A stretch of 5,057 nt of DNA from GCA-003244245 sp050699575 (GCA_050699575.1 JBOHFG010000339.1:1-5057); one strand, 5' to 3'; shown: positions 1-5,057, numbered from the stretch's first letter. Numbers and translations are program-made. The notes: generated by a model from the sequence alone, not told the origin.

Positions 1-131
1 CTACGAACTCGGAGTCGAGGAAATAGCAAACCTACGGGTCATGACTGCCTTCGACGAGCTGACCCTGGCGATCTGACCAACCGGGATCAACGATCACGCC
101 TGCCCCAGCTCCGCACAACGCAACAGCCCCC
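1..131 (+). mobile_element. 3' end of an insertion sequence (partial)
   Basis: This stretch holds the last codons of a + strand reading frame (stop at 74-76), a 39-base non-coding tail and a terminal repeat at 116-131. Read on the - strand, the repeat is GGGGGCTGTTGCGTTG. The same 16 bases occur on the + strand at 4933-4948. The two copies therefore look like the right end of one element and the left end of another of the same family, both oriented with transposase on the + strand. The match stops after 16 bases, as expected for imperfect terminal repeats. The element family cannot be named from this fragment; a Streptomyces IS5-like element is my best guess. Its duplicated target site cannot be seen because the other end lies outside the window. 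Confidence 0.5.
2..76 (+). CDS. C-terminal tail of a + strand protein, probably a transposase (5' truncated by window)
   Basis: Twenty-four codons are open from the window edge to a TGA at 74-76. The peptide ends ANLRVMTAFDELTLAI. Codons carry mostly G or C in third position, as expected for coding DNA in this host. I do not recognise the family from this tail. I infer a transposase only because the stop lies 39 bases before a terminal repeat that recurs at the right side of the window. If the repeat is not an insertion-sequence end, this could be the end of any gene. Confidence 0.45.
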   Translation, partial: YELGVEEIANLRVMTAFDELTLAI

Positions 132-137
132 GGCGAG

Positions 138-725
138 GTGGCCCATCGCGGCGTGCAGGGGCCGATGTTGGGTGAGTACGAGGTGAGGCAGGCGGCCTCC
201 CCCGCCGGACAACAGTCCCGCGAGCTGTACGACCAGCAGATCGGTGACGGAGTGCCCTATCGGCAGCTGACCGGCGAGTTCGTCGGTGTCTCGAACAAGG
301 CTGAACGCGGGCGCAGGGTGATCGGCCAGGCCGCGCTGTCGCAGGACGAGCTGGACAAGCTCCACGCAAGTGCTCGGCGTCAGCGACCTCACGGCGTACT
401 GCGTCGTGGGCAATCGCAGTTCCGAGCTCGCCCAGACGGTAGGACCGATCGCATCGGTGGTTCCCGTCCGCGTCAGGCGCGACGAGCTCCGACGCGGGCG
501 CCATGGCGCTGGGTCAGTGGCGTGGTGAACCGCACCGACCTGGAAATCACGGAAATCCCGGCGAAGGCACTCGTGTCGGATAAGTTGGTGCTGACCTTCC
601 AGGTCGACTACGACGCGCATGGGTTGAACCTGACAATTGATGGCCCAACCGGCCTCATGACAGCCTCGTAGATGGACGACCTCGTCGATGTCGTGGCGGC
701 AGGGCTTCGGGGAGAGCACCGATGA
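138..725 (+). pseudogene. Decayed NRPS condensation-domain remnant
   Basis: Three pieces read as one broken protein. Piece A (138 to about 366) includes ERGRRVIGQAALSQDELDKL, which resembles the segment before the central helices of a condensation domain. Piece B, shifted to the next frame (367 to about 500), contains GVSDLTAYCVVGNRSSELA followed by QTVGPIASVVPVRVRRDEL. This matches the usual pattern of a 'vvGnr..peL..tvGpfan.vPvrv' stretch in such domains. Piece C returns to the first frame (about 522-725) with TDLEITEIPAKALVSDKLVL and QVDYDAHGLNLTIDG, like the late beta strands. An in-frame TAG lies at 669-671, then 17 more codons reach TGA at 723-725. Roughly 20 residues seem missing between A and B, and more between B and C. 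No HHxxxDG active-site motif is visible, so the product would be inactive. The family call rests on remembered motif patterns. It could instead be an unrelated decayed gene. Confidence 0.42.
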
Positions 726-882
726 GCAGGGTTATCTGCCGGGTCTACGCGATTTTTGACGGCATCGGCACTTTCCAGATCGGCGGGAGCGGCCCACCCC
801 GGCAGGGTCGCCGAGGAAAACCGCTGCCGCTCACCGGTATCCGAGTCGACATGCTTATGGTTGGCTTGCGGTGCCTGAGCCG
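726..882. other. Intergenic stretch between decayed gene and amidohydrolase 3' end
   Basis: No gene is supported here. An open frame begins at an ATG overlapping the stop of the remnant (722-725, ATGA) and runs to 1009, but its codons and peptide are unconvincing and it enters the amidohydrolase antisense. A weak 5-bp inverted repeat (GAGCC at 877-881, GGCTC at 888-892) straddles the amidohydrolase stop codon. It has no T-run on either strand, so I do not call it a terminator. Confidence 0.5.
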
Positions 883-2610
883 TTATTGGCTCTTCTGTGG
901 GTGTGCGGCGGAGGCCGCACTACCGTGGCGCAGTAGCCGACCGGGAGTGGCTCCTGTACATTTGCCGTCGGCGAATGTGATCTCTCCGTTGACGAGGATC
1001 CATTGGTAACCCTGGGCGCGTTGTATCCGGCGCCACTCGCCGGTCGGCAAGTCGTGGGCGATTTCATCGGGCAGGCAGCGCAGAGCGGCGTAGTCGTAGA
1101 CGATGAGGTCGGCCGGGGCGCCGAGGGCGAGCGTGCCACGGTCGCGGAATCCGGCTACGTGCGCGGGCAGGGCGGACAGCTTCCAGTGCATCTCCTCCAG
1201 CGTGGTCCAGCCGTTCTCCCGTACGTAGGTCTCGATGTGCTGTGTGGGGTAGCGGCCAGCAGTGATCATCTTGGTGTGGGCACCGCCGTCTGAGACGCCG
1301 GGGAGGACCCACGGGTCCTGGACGATCTCACGCAGGAGATCGTTATCGGGTTTGAGGATCTGTGCCCACCACTTGGTGCGCAGATCCTCGGCGAGCGAGA
1401 TGTCGAGCAGAACGTCCACCATGTGACAGTCCTTGAGCCTCGCGATCTCGGGGAGTTTCATGTCCAGGTACTGACGATATTCGGGTAGGTCGGTCTCGAC
1501 GAGGACGACATCGTCGAGGGGGTAGAAGCTCGGTAGATCGGCCTTCAGGGCGTCGCGGACGCCGGGTGCGGACAGTTTTGCCAGGCGCTCCTCCCGCGTT
1601 CCTAGAAGCGCCTGACGCCATGCCGGTTTCGCGTCCCATACGTTAGATATGTCCAGTGTGAACAGAATACTGAAGTCACCGGTCAGTCCCTGGCAGTACA
1701 GACGCAGGCCTCGCTCTCGGCAGGCAGCGAACCAGGCTAGCATCTGCCGGTGCTCGTCGGGGTTGGTCCCGTCCACCCCGAGGGCGTTCCACACCAGGGG
1801 CTGACCGGAGACCTGAGCCAGTTCCTCCAGATGTCGCCGGTCGGCTTCGGGATCAGAACTCGCGAGGGTCATCTGGACAAACCCGGTGTCCTTCTCTGCC
1901 ATGACCCGGGCCAGAGCGAGTGCGGTGTCGTTGCTCATCAGGTCCGAGGCGAACGGGGTGCCGTCGAAGTCCCGCTGGCCGCTCGCGACGGAGTCAGGCG
2001 GAGTACGTTGGGCAGACCAGCCGCAGGCTCCGGCGTCCAGGGCTTGGGCGAACAGAGCGGCCATCGTCCGGTTCTCGTCTTGGGTCGCCGGTCGTGACTT
2101 CGCCGCATCCCGCCCCATGACGTAGTGAAGTAACGGGTTGACTGGGAGATAAGGCAGAATGTTGATACCTTTGGGCGCGGCGTCCAGGACGTCGAGCCAC
2201 TGCGGGAAGCTCTCCCAAGTCCAGGGCAATGCCTCGACCATCGCCGAGTAGGGGATCTGCTCGACCCGGCTGAGCGTGCGCATGGCGTAGTCGCGCGAGT
2301 CGCTGTCGGGGTGCACAGGGGCGAAGCCGAAACCGCAGTTCCCGATGACGGCGGACGTGACACCGTGCCAGCCGGAAATCGAGCAGTACGGATCCCAGAA
2401 GAGCTGGGCGTCGTAGTGGGTGTGGAGGTCGACGAAGCCGGGAGCGACGATCAGTCCATCGGCGTGTAGCGTGACTTCGGCAGTGGTGTTGTTCAGGATG
2501 CCGATCGCTGCGATCCGGCCGTCCGCGACGGCGATGTCTGCACGATAGCGGGGGTTGTGCATGCCGTCGATCAGGATGCCGCCCCTGACAATCTTGTCGT
2601 AGTGAGGCAC
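883..2610 (-). CDS. D-aminoacylase / N-acyl-D-amino-acid deacylase-type amidohydrolase
   Basis: A 575-residue metal-dependent hydrolase of the amidohydrolase superfamily (COG3653 type), expected to be cytosolic and to cleave an N-acyl amide. Residues 1-58 form the first beta-sandwich part (IVRGGILIDG, then DGLIVAPGF). The barrel starts with LHTHYDAQLFWDP (62-74), holding metal ligands His63 and His65, then GNCGFGFAP with Cys92. SDGGAHT (440-446) carries the late Asp440 and His445. ADLIVYDY and the ending VNGEITFADGKCTGATPGRL (540-559) close the second sandwich part. Length is normal for the roughly 570-residue subgroup. The two mid-barrel histidines of classical D-aminoacylases are not evident; Gln246 and Asn275 seem to occupy those places. 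The start is GTG, with AAGGA (2619-2623) eight bases upstream. It lies 112 bases behind the hydroxylase-methyltransferase gene, probably in one operon. Leu160 is a TTA codon (2131-2133). The substrate is unknown; deacylating a peptide intermediate is inference. Confidence 0.88.
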   Translation of the reverse strand: MPHYDKIVRGGILIDGMHNPRYRADIAVADGRIAAIGILNNTTAEVTLHADGLIVAPGFVDLHTHYDAQLFWDPYCSISGWHGVTSAVIGNCGFGFAPVHPDSDSRDYAMRTLSRVEQIPYSAMVEALPWTWESFPQWLDVLDAAPKGINILPYLPVNPLLHYVMGRDAAKSRPATQDENRTMAALFAQALDAGACGWSAQRTPPDSVASGQRDFDGTPFASDLMSNDTALALARVMAEKDTGFVQMTLASSDPEADRRHLEELAQVSGQPLVWNALGVDGTNPDEHRQMLAWFAACRERGLRLYCQGLTGDFSILFTLDISNVWDAKPAWRQALLGTREERLAKLSAPGVRDALKADLPSFYPLDDVVLVETDLPEYRQYLDMKLPEIARLKDCHMVDVLLDISLAEDLRTKWWAQILKPDNDLLREIVQDPWVLPGVSDGGAHTKMITAGRYPTQHIETYVRENGWTTLEEMHWKLSALPAHVAGFRDRGTLALGAPADLIVYDYAALRCLPDEIAHDLPTGEWRRIQRAQGYQWILVNGEITFADGKCTGATPGRLLRHGSAASAAHPQKSQ

Positions 2611-2618
2611 GGTGCCAT

Positions 2619-2623
2619 TCCTT
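2619..2623 (-). promoter_or_regulatory. Ribosome binding site of the amidohydrolase
   Basis: AAGGA on the - strand, eight bases before the GTG at 2610. It settles the GTG start over an out-of-frame ATG at 2618-2616 that lies between the site and the GTG. Confidence 0.6.
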
Positions 2624-2637
2624 AGTTAAGTTGGGAG

Positions 2638-2691
2638 TTACGTTGGGATGGTGCAAAGCGCGTGAAGCGCGGCCATAGTTGTATCGGACAT
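2638..2691 (-). CDS. Possible 17-residue small ORF in the operon gap
   Basis: In the 112-base gap between the two intact genes, the - strand reads MSDTTMAALHALCTIPT and then TAA. A GGAG lies nine bases before its ATG. The peptide has no recognisable motif. It could be a leader peptide, a small unannotated gene or chance. Its stop lies 27 bases before the GTG of the amidohydrolase, so its translation could influence that gene. No homology or function is claimed. Confidence 0.2.
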   Translation of the reverse strand: MSDTTMAALHALCTIPT

Positions 2692-2722
2692 GCTCGTTGT
2701 CTCCGTGCTGGCGTGTGTGGTC

Positions 2723-3406
2723 TCATGACGCCCTACCTTCGGCCGTGTTACGGACCTTGCGCGCAAGGGTCAGGCCGTCGGCGATGGGAAGCATGACCAC
2801 TTCTACTCGGGTGTCCGCCTGCACATGGTCGTTGAAGGCGCGGATGGTCGCCGCGTTGCCCGTGGCATACGCGTCCACCACGGCTCCGCTGTAGAAGACG
2901 TTGTCGACCAAGATAAGCCCGCCGGGCCGCACCCGGGGCACCAGTAACTCCCAGTAGCCGATATAGCCCTTCTTGTCTGCGTCGATGAATGTCATATCGA
3001 CGATAGGTTCCTCGGGCAGCGAGGTCAGGGTCTCAGAAGCCGGTCCCAGCCACAACTCGATGGAGTCGTCCACACCGGCCCGCTTCCACATCTGACGTCC
3101 GATGTCGGTCCACTCCTTGGAGAGATCGCACGTCACAACCTTCCCGCCGGGAGACAGTCCCCGGGCCAGACAGAGTGTGGAATAGCCGGTGAATGTCCCG
3201 ACCTCCACCACTAGGCGCGCCTCGATGAGTTGTGCCAGCAGCGTCAGCAGTGCGCCCTGTTCTGGCGGTATCTGCATCTCCGCAATGCCGCCGAGCTGAG
3301 ATGTGCGCTCGATCAGCTCTCGCGCCACAGAGTCAGGAGGGGAACCGTGCTCGATCATATATTCGCGGAGCGCCTCGGTAAGTTCGACGTCCTTGCGCAA
3401 CTTCAT
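2723..3406 (-). CDS. Possible separately translated O-methyltransferase (internal start in the fusion gene)
   Basis: Within the fusion gene, Met306 (ATG at 3406-3404) is preceded by a perfect AGGAGG four bases upstream. A product starting there has 227 residues, the normal length of free-standing O-methyltransferases of this family, and begins MKLRKDVELTEALREY as such enzymes often do. The upstream frame has no stop before it, so both a full-length fusion and a free methyltransferase may be made from one message. Alternatively, two formerly separate, overlapping genes have become joined: in another frame a TAG and then a TGA overlapping the ATG lie at this point. Confidence 0.45.
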   Translation of the reverse strand: MKLRKDVELTEALREYMIEHGSPPDSVARELIERTSQLGGIAEMQIPPEQGALLTLLAQLIEARLVVEVGTFTGYSTLCLARGLSPGGKVVTCDLSKEWTDIGRQMWKRAGVDDSIELWLGPASETLTSLPEEPIVDMTFIDADKKGYIGYWELLVPRVRPGGLILVDNVFYSGAVVDAYATGNAATIRAFNDHVQADTRVEVVMLPIADGLTLARKVRNTAEGRAS

Positions 3407-4321
3407 AGGACCTCCTAGTAGTGGCCCGAGCGGCGGGATGGCAGGGTGTGCGTGGCGCGCTTCGAGAACGTCCACACCCTTCGTGGTGGCGGCAAGGTCT
3501 CTGGCCTGCTCCAAGAGCAGGCCAGAGACCTGACGCTCGATTAACAACACGCTGTCCTTGTGCTCCTCCCCGGTCACCGTCGAGAGCGGCGAGCTGCCAT
3601 AGTACAATCCGGAAGTCTCCACATCGGTAATGATCTTCAACAGTCGGTAGAGGAGCTGTGCGCGCAGACCGTGCTCGCACAGGGGTGTCCTGCGGGTCGC
3701 GAAAAAGCGGTCGTACAGGTCGAGCTCTGCAGGTGAGGGCTCGCTTCTCGCGCGCCGACCCGCCTCTGACAGCAGGGAGCCACCCGATGGCACGAGCCGT
3801 GCGGCCACTGCTGAGTGAACGTGGTGGTTTCGCCGTATGGCTGGTATCAGTGACGGGTGGGTATGGGCCGCCTGTTTGAGCATGCGGGGAATACCGTGGT
3901 AATCGCGCGCCCACTCGCCGCTGAATGCCGGATGGCACTCGGCCATTTGTGGTCGGATTGACTGAGTATATATCTGGGCAGGGCAGCTGCCTGTGTAAAG
4001 GAGAAAAACCGAGTAGAGGTCCAGCAGGGCGACGATCTCGTCTGTGGCAAGTGGAGCCGTTCGCATCAGCGCCGCGCGCAGGAACCGCCACTCTAGAGAG
4101 ACAGTCTGGTGGCCGACGACCCATCGATGCCAGGCCAGATCGAGAGGAGGACAGGGAGGCGCGAAGAAGTCCAAGGAACAACCCAGGTCCACGGCTCGCA
4201 CCAGAACAGCCAGCTCCGACATCCAACGCGCAGCTGGACAGCTCGCCCCAGTAGTACCGTCGTGCACTTCGCACGTGTCCGACAGCGGTAACCACACTAT
4301 CTCGTTGGTGGCTTTTGTCAT
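2723..4321 (-). CDS. Fused L-tyrosine 3-hydroxylase-like domain and catechol O-methyltransferase
   Basis: A 532-residue, two-domain protein, probably cytosolic. Residues 1-305 resemble heme-dependent L-tyrosine 3-hydroxylases (LmbB2, Orf13 of pyrrolobenzodiazepine pathways). Notable stretches are LEWRFLRAALM (76-86), LYSVFLLYTGS then YTQSIRPQM (to 126), and HPAFSGEWARDYHGIP (130-145). I cannot assign the heme-ligating histidine, and the HxxxC motif of SfmD is absent. Residues 306-532 are a full class I O-methyltransferase (SafC, caffeoyl-CoA OMT type): SAM-binding VVEVGTFTGYS (371-381), metal-binding FIDADKKGY (Asp447, Asp449) and LVDN (Asp473, Asn474), ending near LPIADGLTLARKV. Expected chemistry is tyrosine to DOPA, then mono-O-methyl-DOPA; this is inference. 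I chose ATG at 4321. A longer frame begins at 4483, but its first 54 residues are transposase remnant and low-complexity sequence. The ribosome binding site before 4321 is weak (GGATTTGAG), so the start is not certain. TTA codons are Leu11, Leu260 and Leu459. Confidence 0.8.
   Translation of the reverse strand: MTKATNEIVWLPLSDTCEVHDGTTGASCPAARWMSELAVLVRAVDLGCSLDFFAPPCPPLDLAWHRWVVGHQTVSLEWRFLRAALMRTAPLATDEIVALLDLYSVFLLYTGSCPAQIYTQSIRPQMAECHPAFSGEWARDYHGIPRMLKQAAHTHPSLIPAIRRNHHVHSAVAARLVPSGGSLLSEAGRRARSEPSPAELDLYDRFFATRRTPLCEHGLRAQLLYRLLKIITDVETSGLYYGSSPLSTVTGEEHKDSVLLIERQVSGLLLEQARDLAATTKGVDVLEARHAHPAIPPLGPLLGGPMKLRKDVELTEALREYMIEHGSPPDSVARELIERTSQLGGIAEMQIPPEQGALLTLLAQLIEARLVVEVGTFTGYSTLCLARGLSPGGKVVTCDLSKEWTDIGRQMWKRAGVDDSIELWLGPASETLTSLPEEPIVDMTFIDADKKGYIGYWELLVPRVRPGGLILVDNVFYSGAVVDAYATGNAATIRAFNDHVQADTRVEVVMLPIADGLTLARKVRNTAEGRAS
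3411..3416 (-). promoter_or_regulatory. Strong internal ribosome binding site before the methyltransferase domain
   Basis: AGGAGG on the - strand, four bases upstream of the in-frame ATG at 3406. It is the best Shine-Dalgarno match near any start in the window and sits exactly at the domain junction. Because it also encodes ordinary residues (Leu-Gly-Gly) in the fusion frame, chance cannot be excluded, but its position argues for use. Confidence 0.6.
3495..3531 (-). repeat. Perfect 17-bp hairpin inside the hydroxylase coding sequence
   Basis: AGGTCTCTGGCCTGCTC (3495-3511) is followed by a three-base spacer and by its exact reverse complement (3515-3531). In the message this gives a 17-bp, GC-rich stem with a UUG loop, encoding Gln-Val-Ser-Gly-Leu-Leu-Leu-Glu-Gln-Ala-Arg-Asp-Leu. 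It lies about 80 bases upstream of the internal AGGAGG at 3411. There is no T-run after it, so it is not a classical terminator. It could slow ribosomes, protect a processed 3' message or modulate the internal start. Function is inference; the symmetry is seen directly. Confidence 0.85.
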
Positions 4322-4362
4322 CTCAAATCCAATGCTGCTTATGCCCGAAGTTCCGGCGGTTT

Positions 4363-4377
4363 GGGTAGAGTTTACCC
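4363..4377. repeat. Small inverted repeat upstream of the fusion gene
   Basis: GGGTA, five spacer bases, TACCC. It lies 41 bases upstream of the chosen ATG at 4321, where a regulator site could sit. The arms are only 5 bp, and no convincing -35/-10 pair was found near it, so an operator role is speculative. Confidence 0.2.
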
Positions 4378-4404
4378 GAGTTTGAGCTGAGGTTTTACCG
4401 GTTT

Positions 4405-4425
4405 GGGGTGGGTGGGGGGATGGGG
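4405..4425 (+). other. G-quadruplex-type G-run motif
   Basis: Four runs of three or more G with one- or two-base loops (GGGG-T-GGG-T-GGGGGG-AT-GGGG) lie on the + strand. This is the template strand for the - strand genes, and the motif is about 85-105 bases upstream of the fusion start. A second group of three G-runs follows at 4453-4466. It overlaps the end of the transposase remnant, so it may just reflect proline- and threonine-rich codons. Confidence 0.4.
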
Positions 4426-4638
4426 CGTTGAGTAGTTCAAAGGCGCGGCGTTGGGTGGGGGTGGGGTCGGTGAGCATGGGCACGGTGGTGGGGTGTCAGC
4501 GAAGCGAATGTGGTTGCGGGTCAGGGTGGCCAGGTGCGCGAACAGGGCTTGGTAGCTGCGGGCGGGCAGGGGGTGGACAGCACGGCACCGGTAGTGTGAG
4601 CAAGTCCCGTGGACGCTAATGATGATCGCGTTGTTGCA
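4421..4638 (-). pseudogene. C-terminal transposase remnant with a frameshift
   Basis: On the - strand, 4638-4495 reads CNNAII, then HGTCSHYRCRAVHPLPA, then RSYQALFAHLATLTRNHIRF. In the next frame, 4483-4421 continues with PMLTDPTPTQRRAFELLNAP. Together they look like the C-terminal end of a transposase of the type common in Streptomyces insertion sequences, where 'LATLTRN' is followed by 'LT.PTPTQRRAFELL'. One frameshift lies at about 4484-4494. The rest of the gene is absent upstream. After 4421 the second frame runs on without a stop, through low-complexity codons, into the hydroxylase domain. The element family is not assigned. This differs from the tail seen at 2-76. Confidence 0.6.
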
Positions 4639-4931
4639 GCGTTCTCGGTGTGGCTCAACGCTGACGCACGTGCTAACCACTGATGGCGAGCAGTACACAC
4701 CAGTCTCCGATCAGAGCGTTCCAGATGACGTTTCCGATCCCTCATCCCATTCACGTGGTCCCCGCTCACCGCATAGACGATCATGCTACCGATCTGGGGC
4801 CGTAATAGCACTCACCATACCGGTGGTTGTTGTAGTGGGCTACGACCCGAACGAGCGAGTGGGAAAAACTGGGGGAGGCTATGAGGGGTAACGCCAGGAT
4901 ACGGCTCGGTGCTCCCGAACGGGGACTGTCA
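4639..4931. other. Non-coding or degenerate stretch between transposase remnant and right insertion sequence
   Basis: Open frames exist on both strands, but none gives a recognisable peptide or codon pattern. The only candidate is a short + strand frame starting ATG at 4881, after GGGGGAGG. It is cut by the insertion-sequence end at about 4932 and stops at 4947-4949. No tRNA, riboswitch or terminator was recognised. Confidence 0.45.
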
Positions 4932-5057
4932 GGGGGGCTGTTGCGTTGACCGATGGCGTGCTCGGGCAAGCTGAGCTGATGCGCCGTCGCCATCGTTGAG
5001 TACTTCCACCTCAGTCTGGTTTCGCGGGGTTTCGCTTCCCCCGTGAGGTCATCATGC
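4932..5057 (+). mobile_element. 5' end of an insertion sequence (partial)
   Basis: A G-run followed by CTGTTGCGTTG (4933-4948) is the exact reverse complement of 116-131, consistent with left and right terminal repeats of one family. About 105 bases of leader follow, then GAGG (5045-5048) and an ATG at 5054-5056, five bases on, where the transposase probably starts. Only one further base lies in the window, so the transposase itself is not visible and the family stays unproven. Confidence 0.5.

Noticed and set aside
87..719. Long - strand open frames across 87-719
   Set aside because: They lie opposite + strand pieces with better codon pattern and domain-like peptides. Their own peptides look like antisense shadow (rich in Arg, His and Pro).
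877..892. Inverted repeat around the amidohydrolase stop codon as a terminator
   Set aside because: The stem is only 5 bp and no T-run follows on either strand.
722..1009. Open frame on + starting at an ATG overlapping the preceding stop (95 codons)
   Set aside because: The ATGA overlap is tempting, but the peptide has no recognisable pattern, is rich in Cys, Trp and Arg, and its second half lies antisense to the 3' end of the amidohydrolase.
3333..4295. A 320-codon open frame on - overlapping the hydroxylase domain
   Set aside because: It is a shifted shadow of the fusion gene, Arg- and Ser-rich without motifs, while the main frame has clear domain sequence.
4483..4483. ATG at 4483 as the start of the fusion gene
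   Set aside because: The first residues match a transposase C-terminal pattern, followed by low-complexity Thr/Ser/Pro-rich sequence. The hydroxylase-like sequence begins only after the ATG at 4321.
4619..4891. Open frame on + with a Val-rich run (90 codons)
   Set aside because: No credible start context or domain, and it overlaps the insertion-derived stretch. It looks like a random open frame in GC-rich DNA.
1..5057. CRISPR array, tRNA or rRNA genes
   Set aside because: No regularly spaced direct repeats, and no tRNA- or rRNA-like sequence, were recognised on either strand.

Overview
The window is GC-rich DNA with actinobacterial codon use (strong G/C at third positions, GTG start, a few rare TTA leucine codons). 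It most resembles Streptomyces or a close relative. It looks like a small piece of a tyrosine-derived natural-product gene cluster, worn down and boxed in by insertion sequences.

Layout. Bases 1-131 look like the 3' end of an insertion sequence: the last 24 codons of a + strand reading frame, then a terminal repeat. Bases 138-725 (+) hold a decayed coding region whose frames change twice and which has an in-frame stop. Its pieces read like parts of a nonribosomal peptide synthetase (NRPS) condensation domain. Bases 726-882 hold nothing I can assign. Two intact genes follow on the - strand. The first in transcription order (2723-4321) encodes a two-domain protein: an N-terminal domain resembling the heme-dependent L-tyrosine 3-hydroxylases (LmbB2/Orf13 type), fused in frame to a complete class I, metal-dependent catechol O-methyltransferase (SafC/CCoAOMT type). 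The second (883-2610) is a D-aminoacylase/N-acyl-D-amino-acid deacylase-type amidohydrolase. Bases 4421-4638 (-) hold a frameshifted C-terminal transposase remnant. It runs in frame into the fusion gene and would pull the automatic start call too far upstream. Bases 4639-4931 carry no convincing gene. Bases 4932-5057 look like the 5' end of an insertion sequence of the same family as the left one, in the same orientation, with a transposase start at 5054.

How the genes may work together (inference). The fusion protein would turn L-tyrosine into L-DOPA and then into a mono-O-methyl-DOPA, a building block of known NRPS products. The condensation-domain remnant fits an NRPS context. The amidohydrolase could remove an N-acyl group or process a D-residue, but its substrate cannot be read from sequence. 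TTA codons in both intact genes suggest bldA-type developmental control if the host is a streptomycete. The most interesting features are the fusion itself, the strong ribosome binding site and start codon at its domain junction, and a perfect 17-bp hairpin inside the coding sequence just upstream of that junction.
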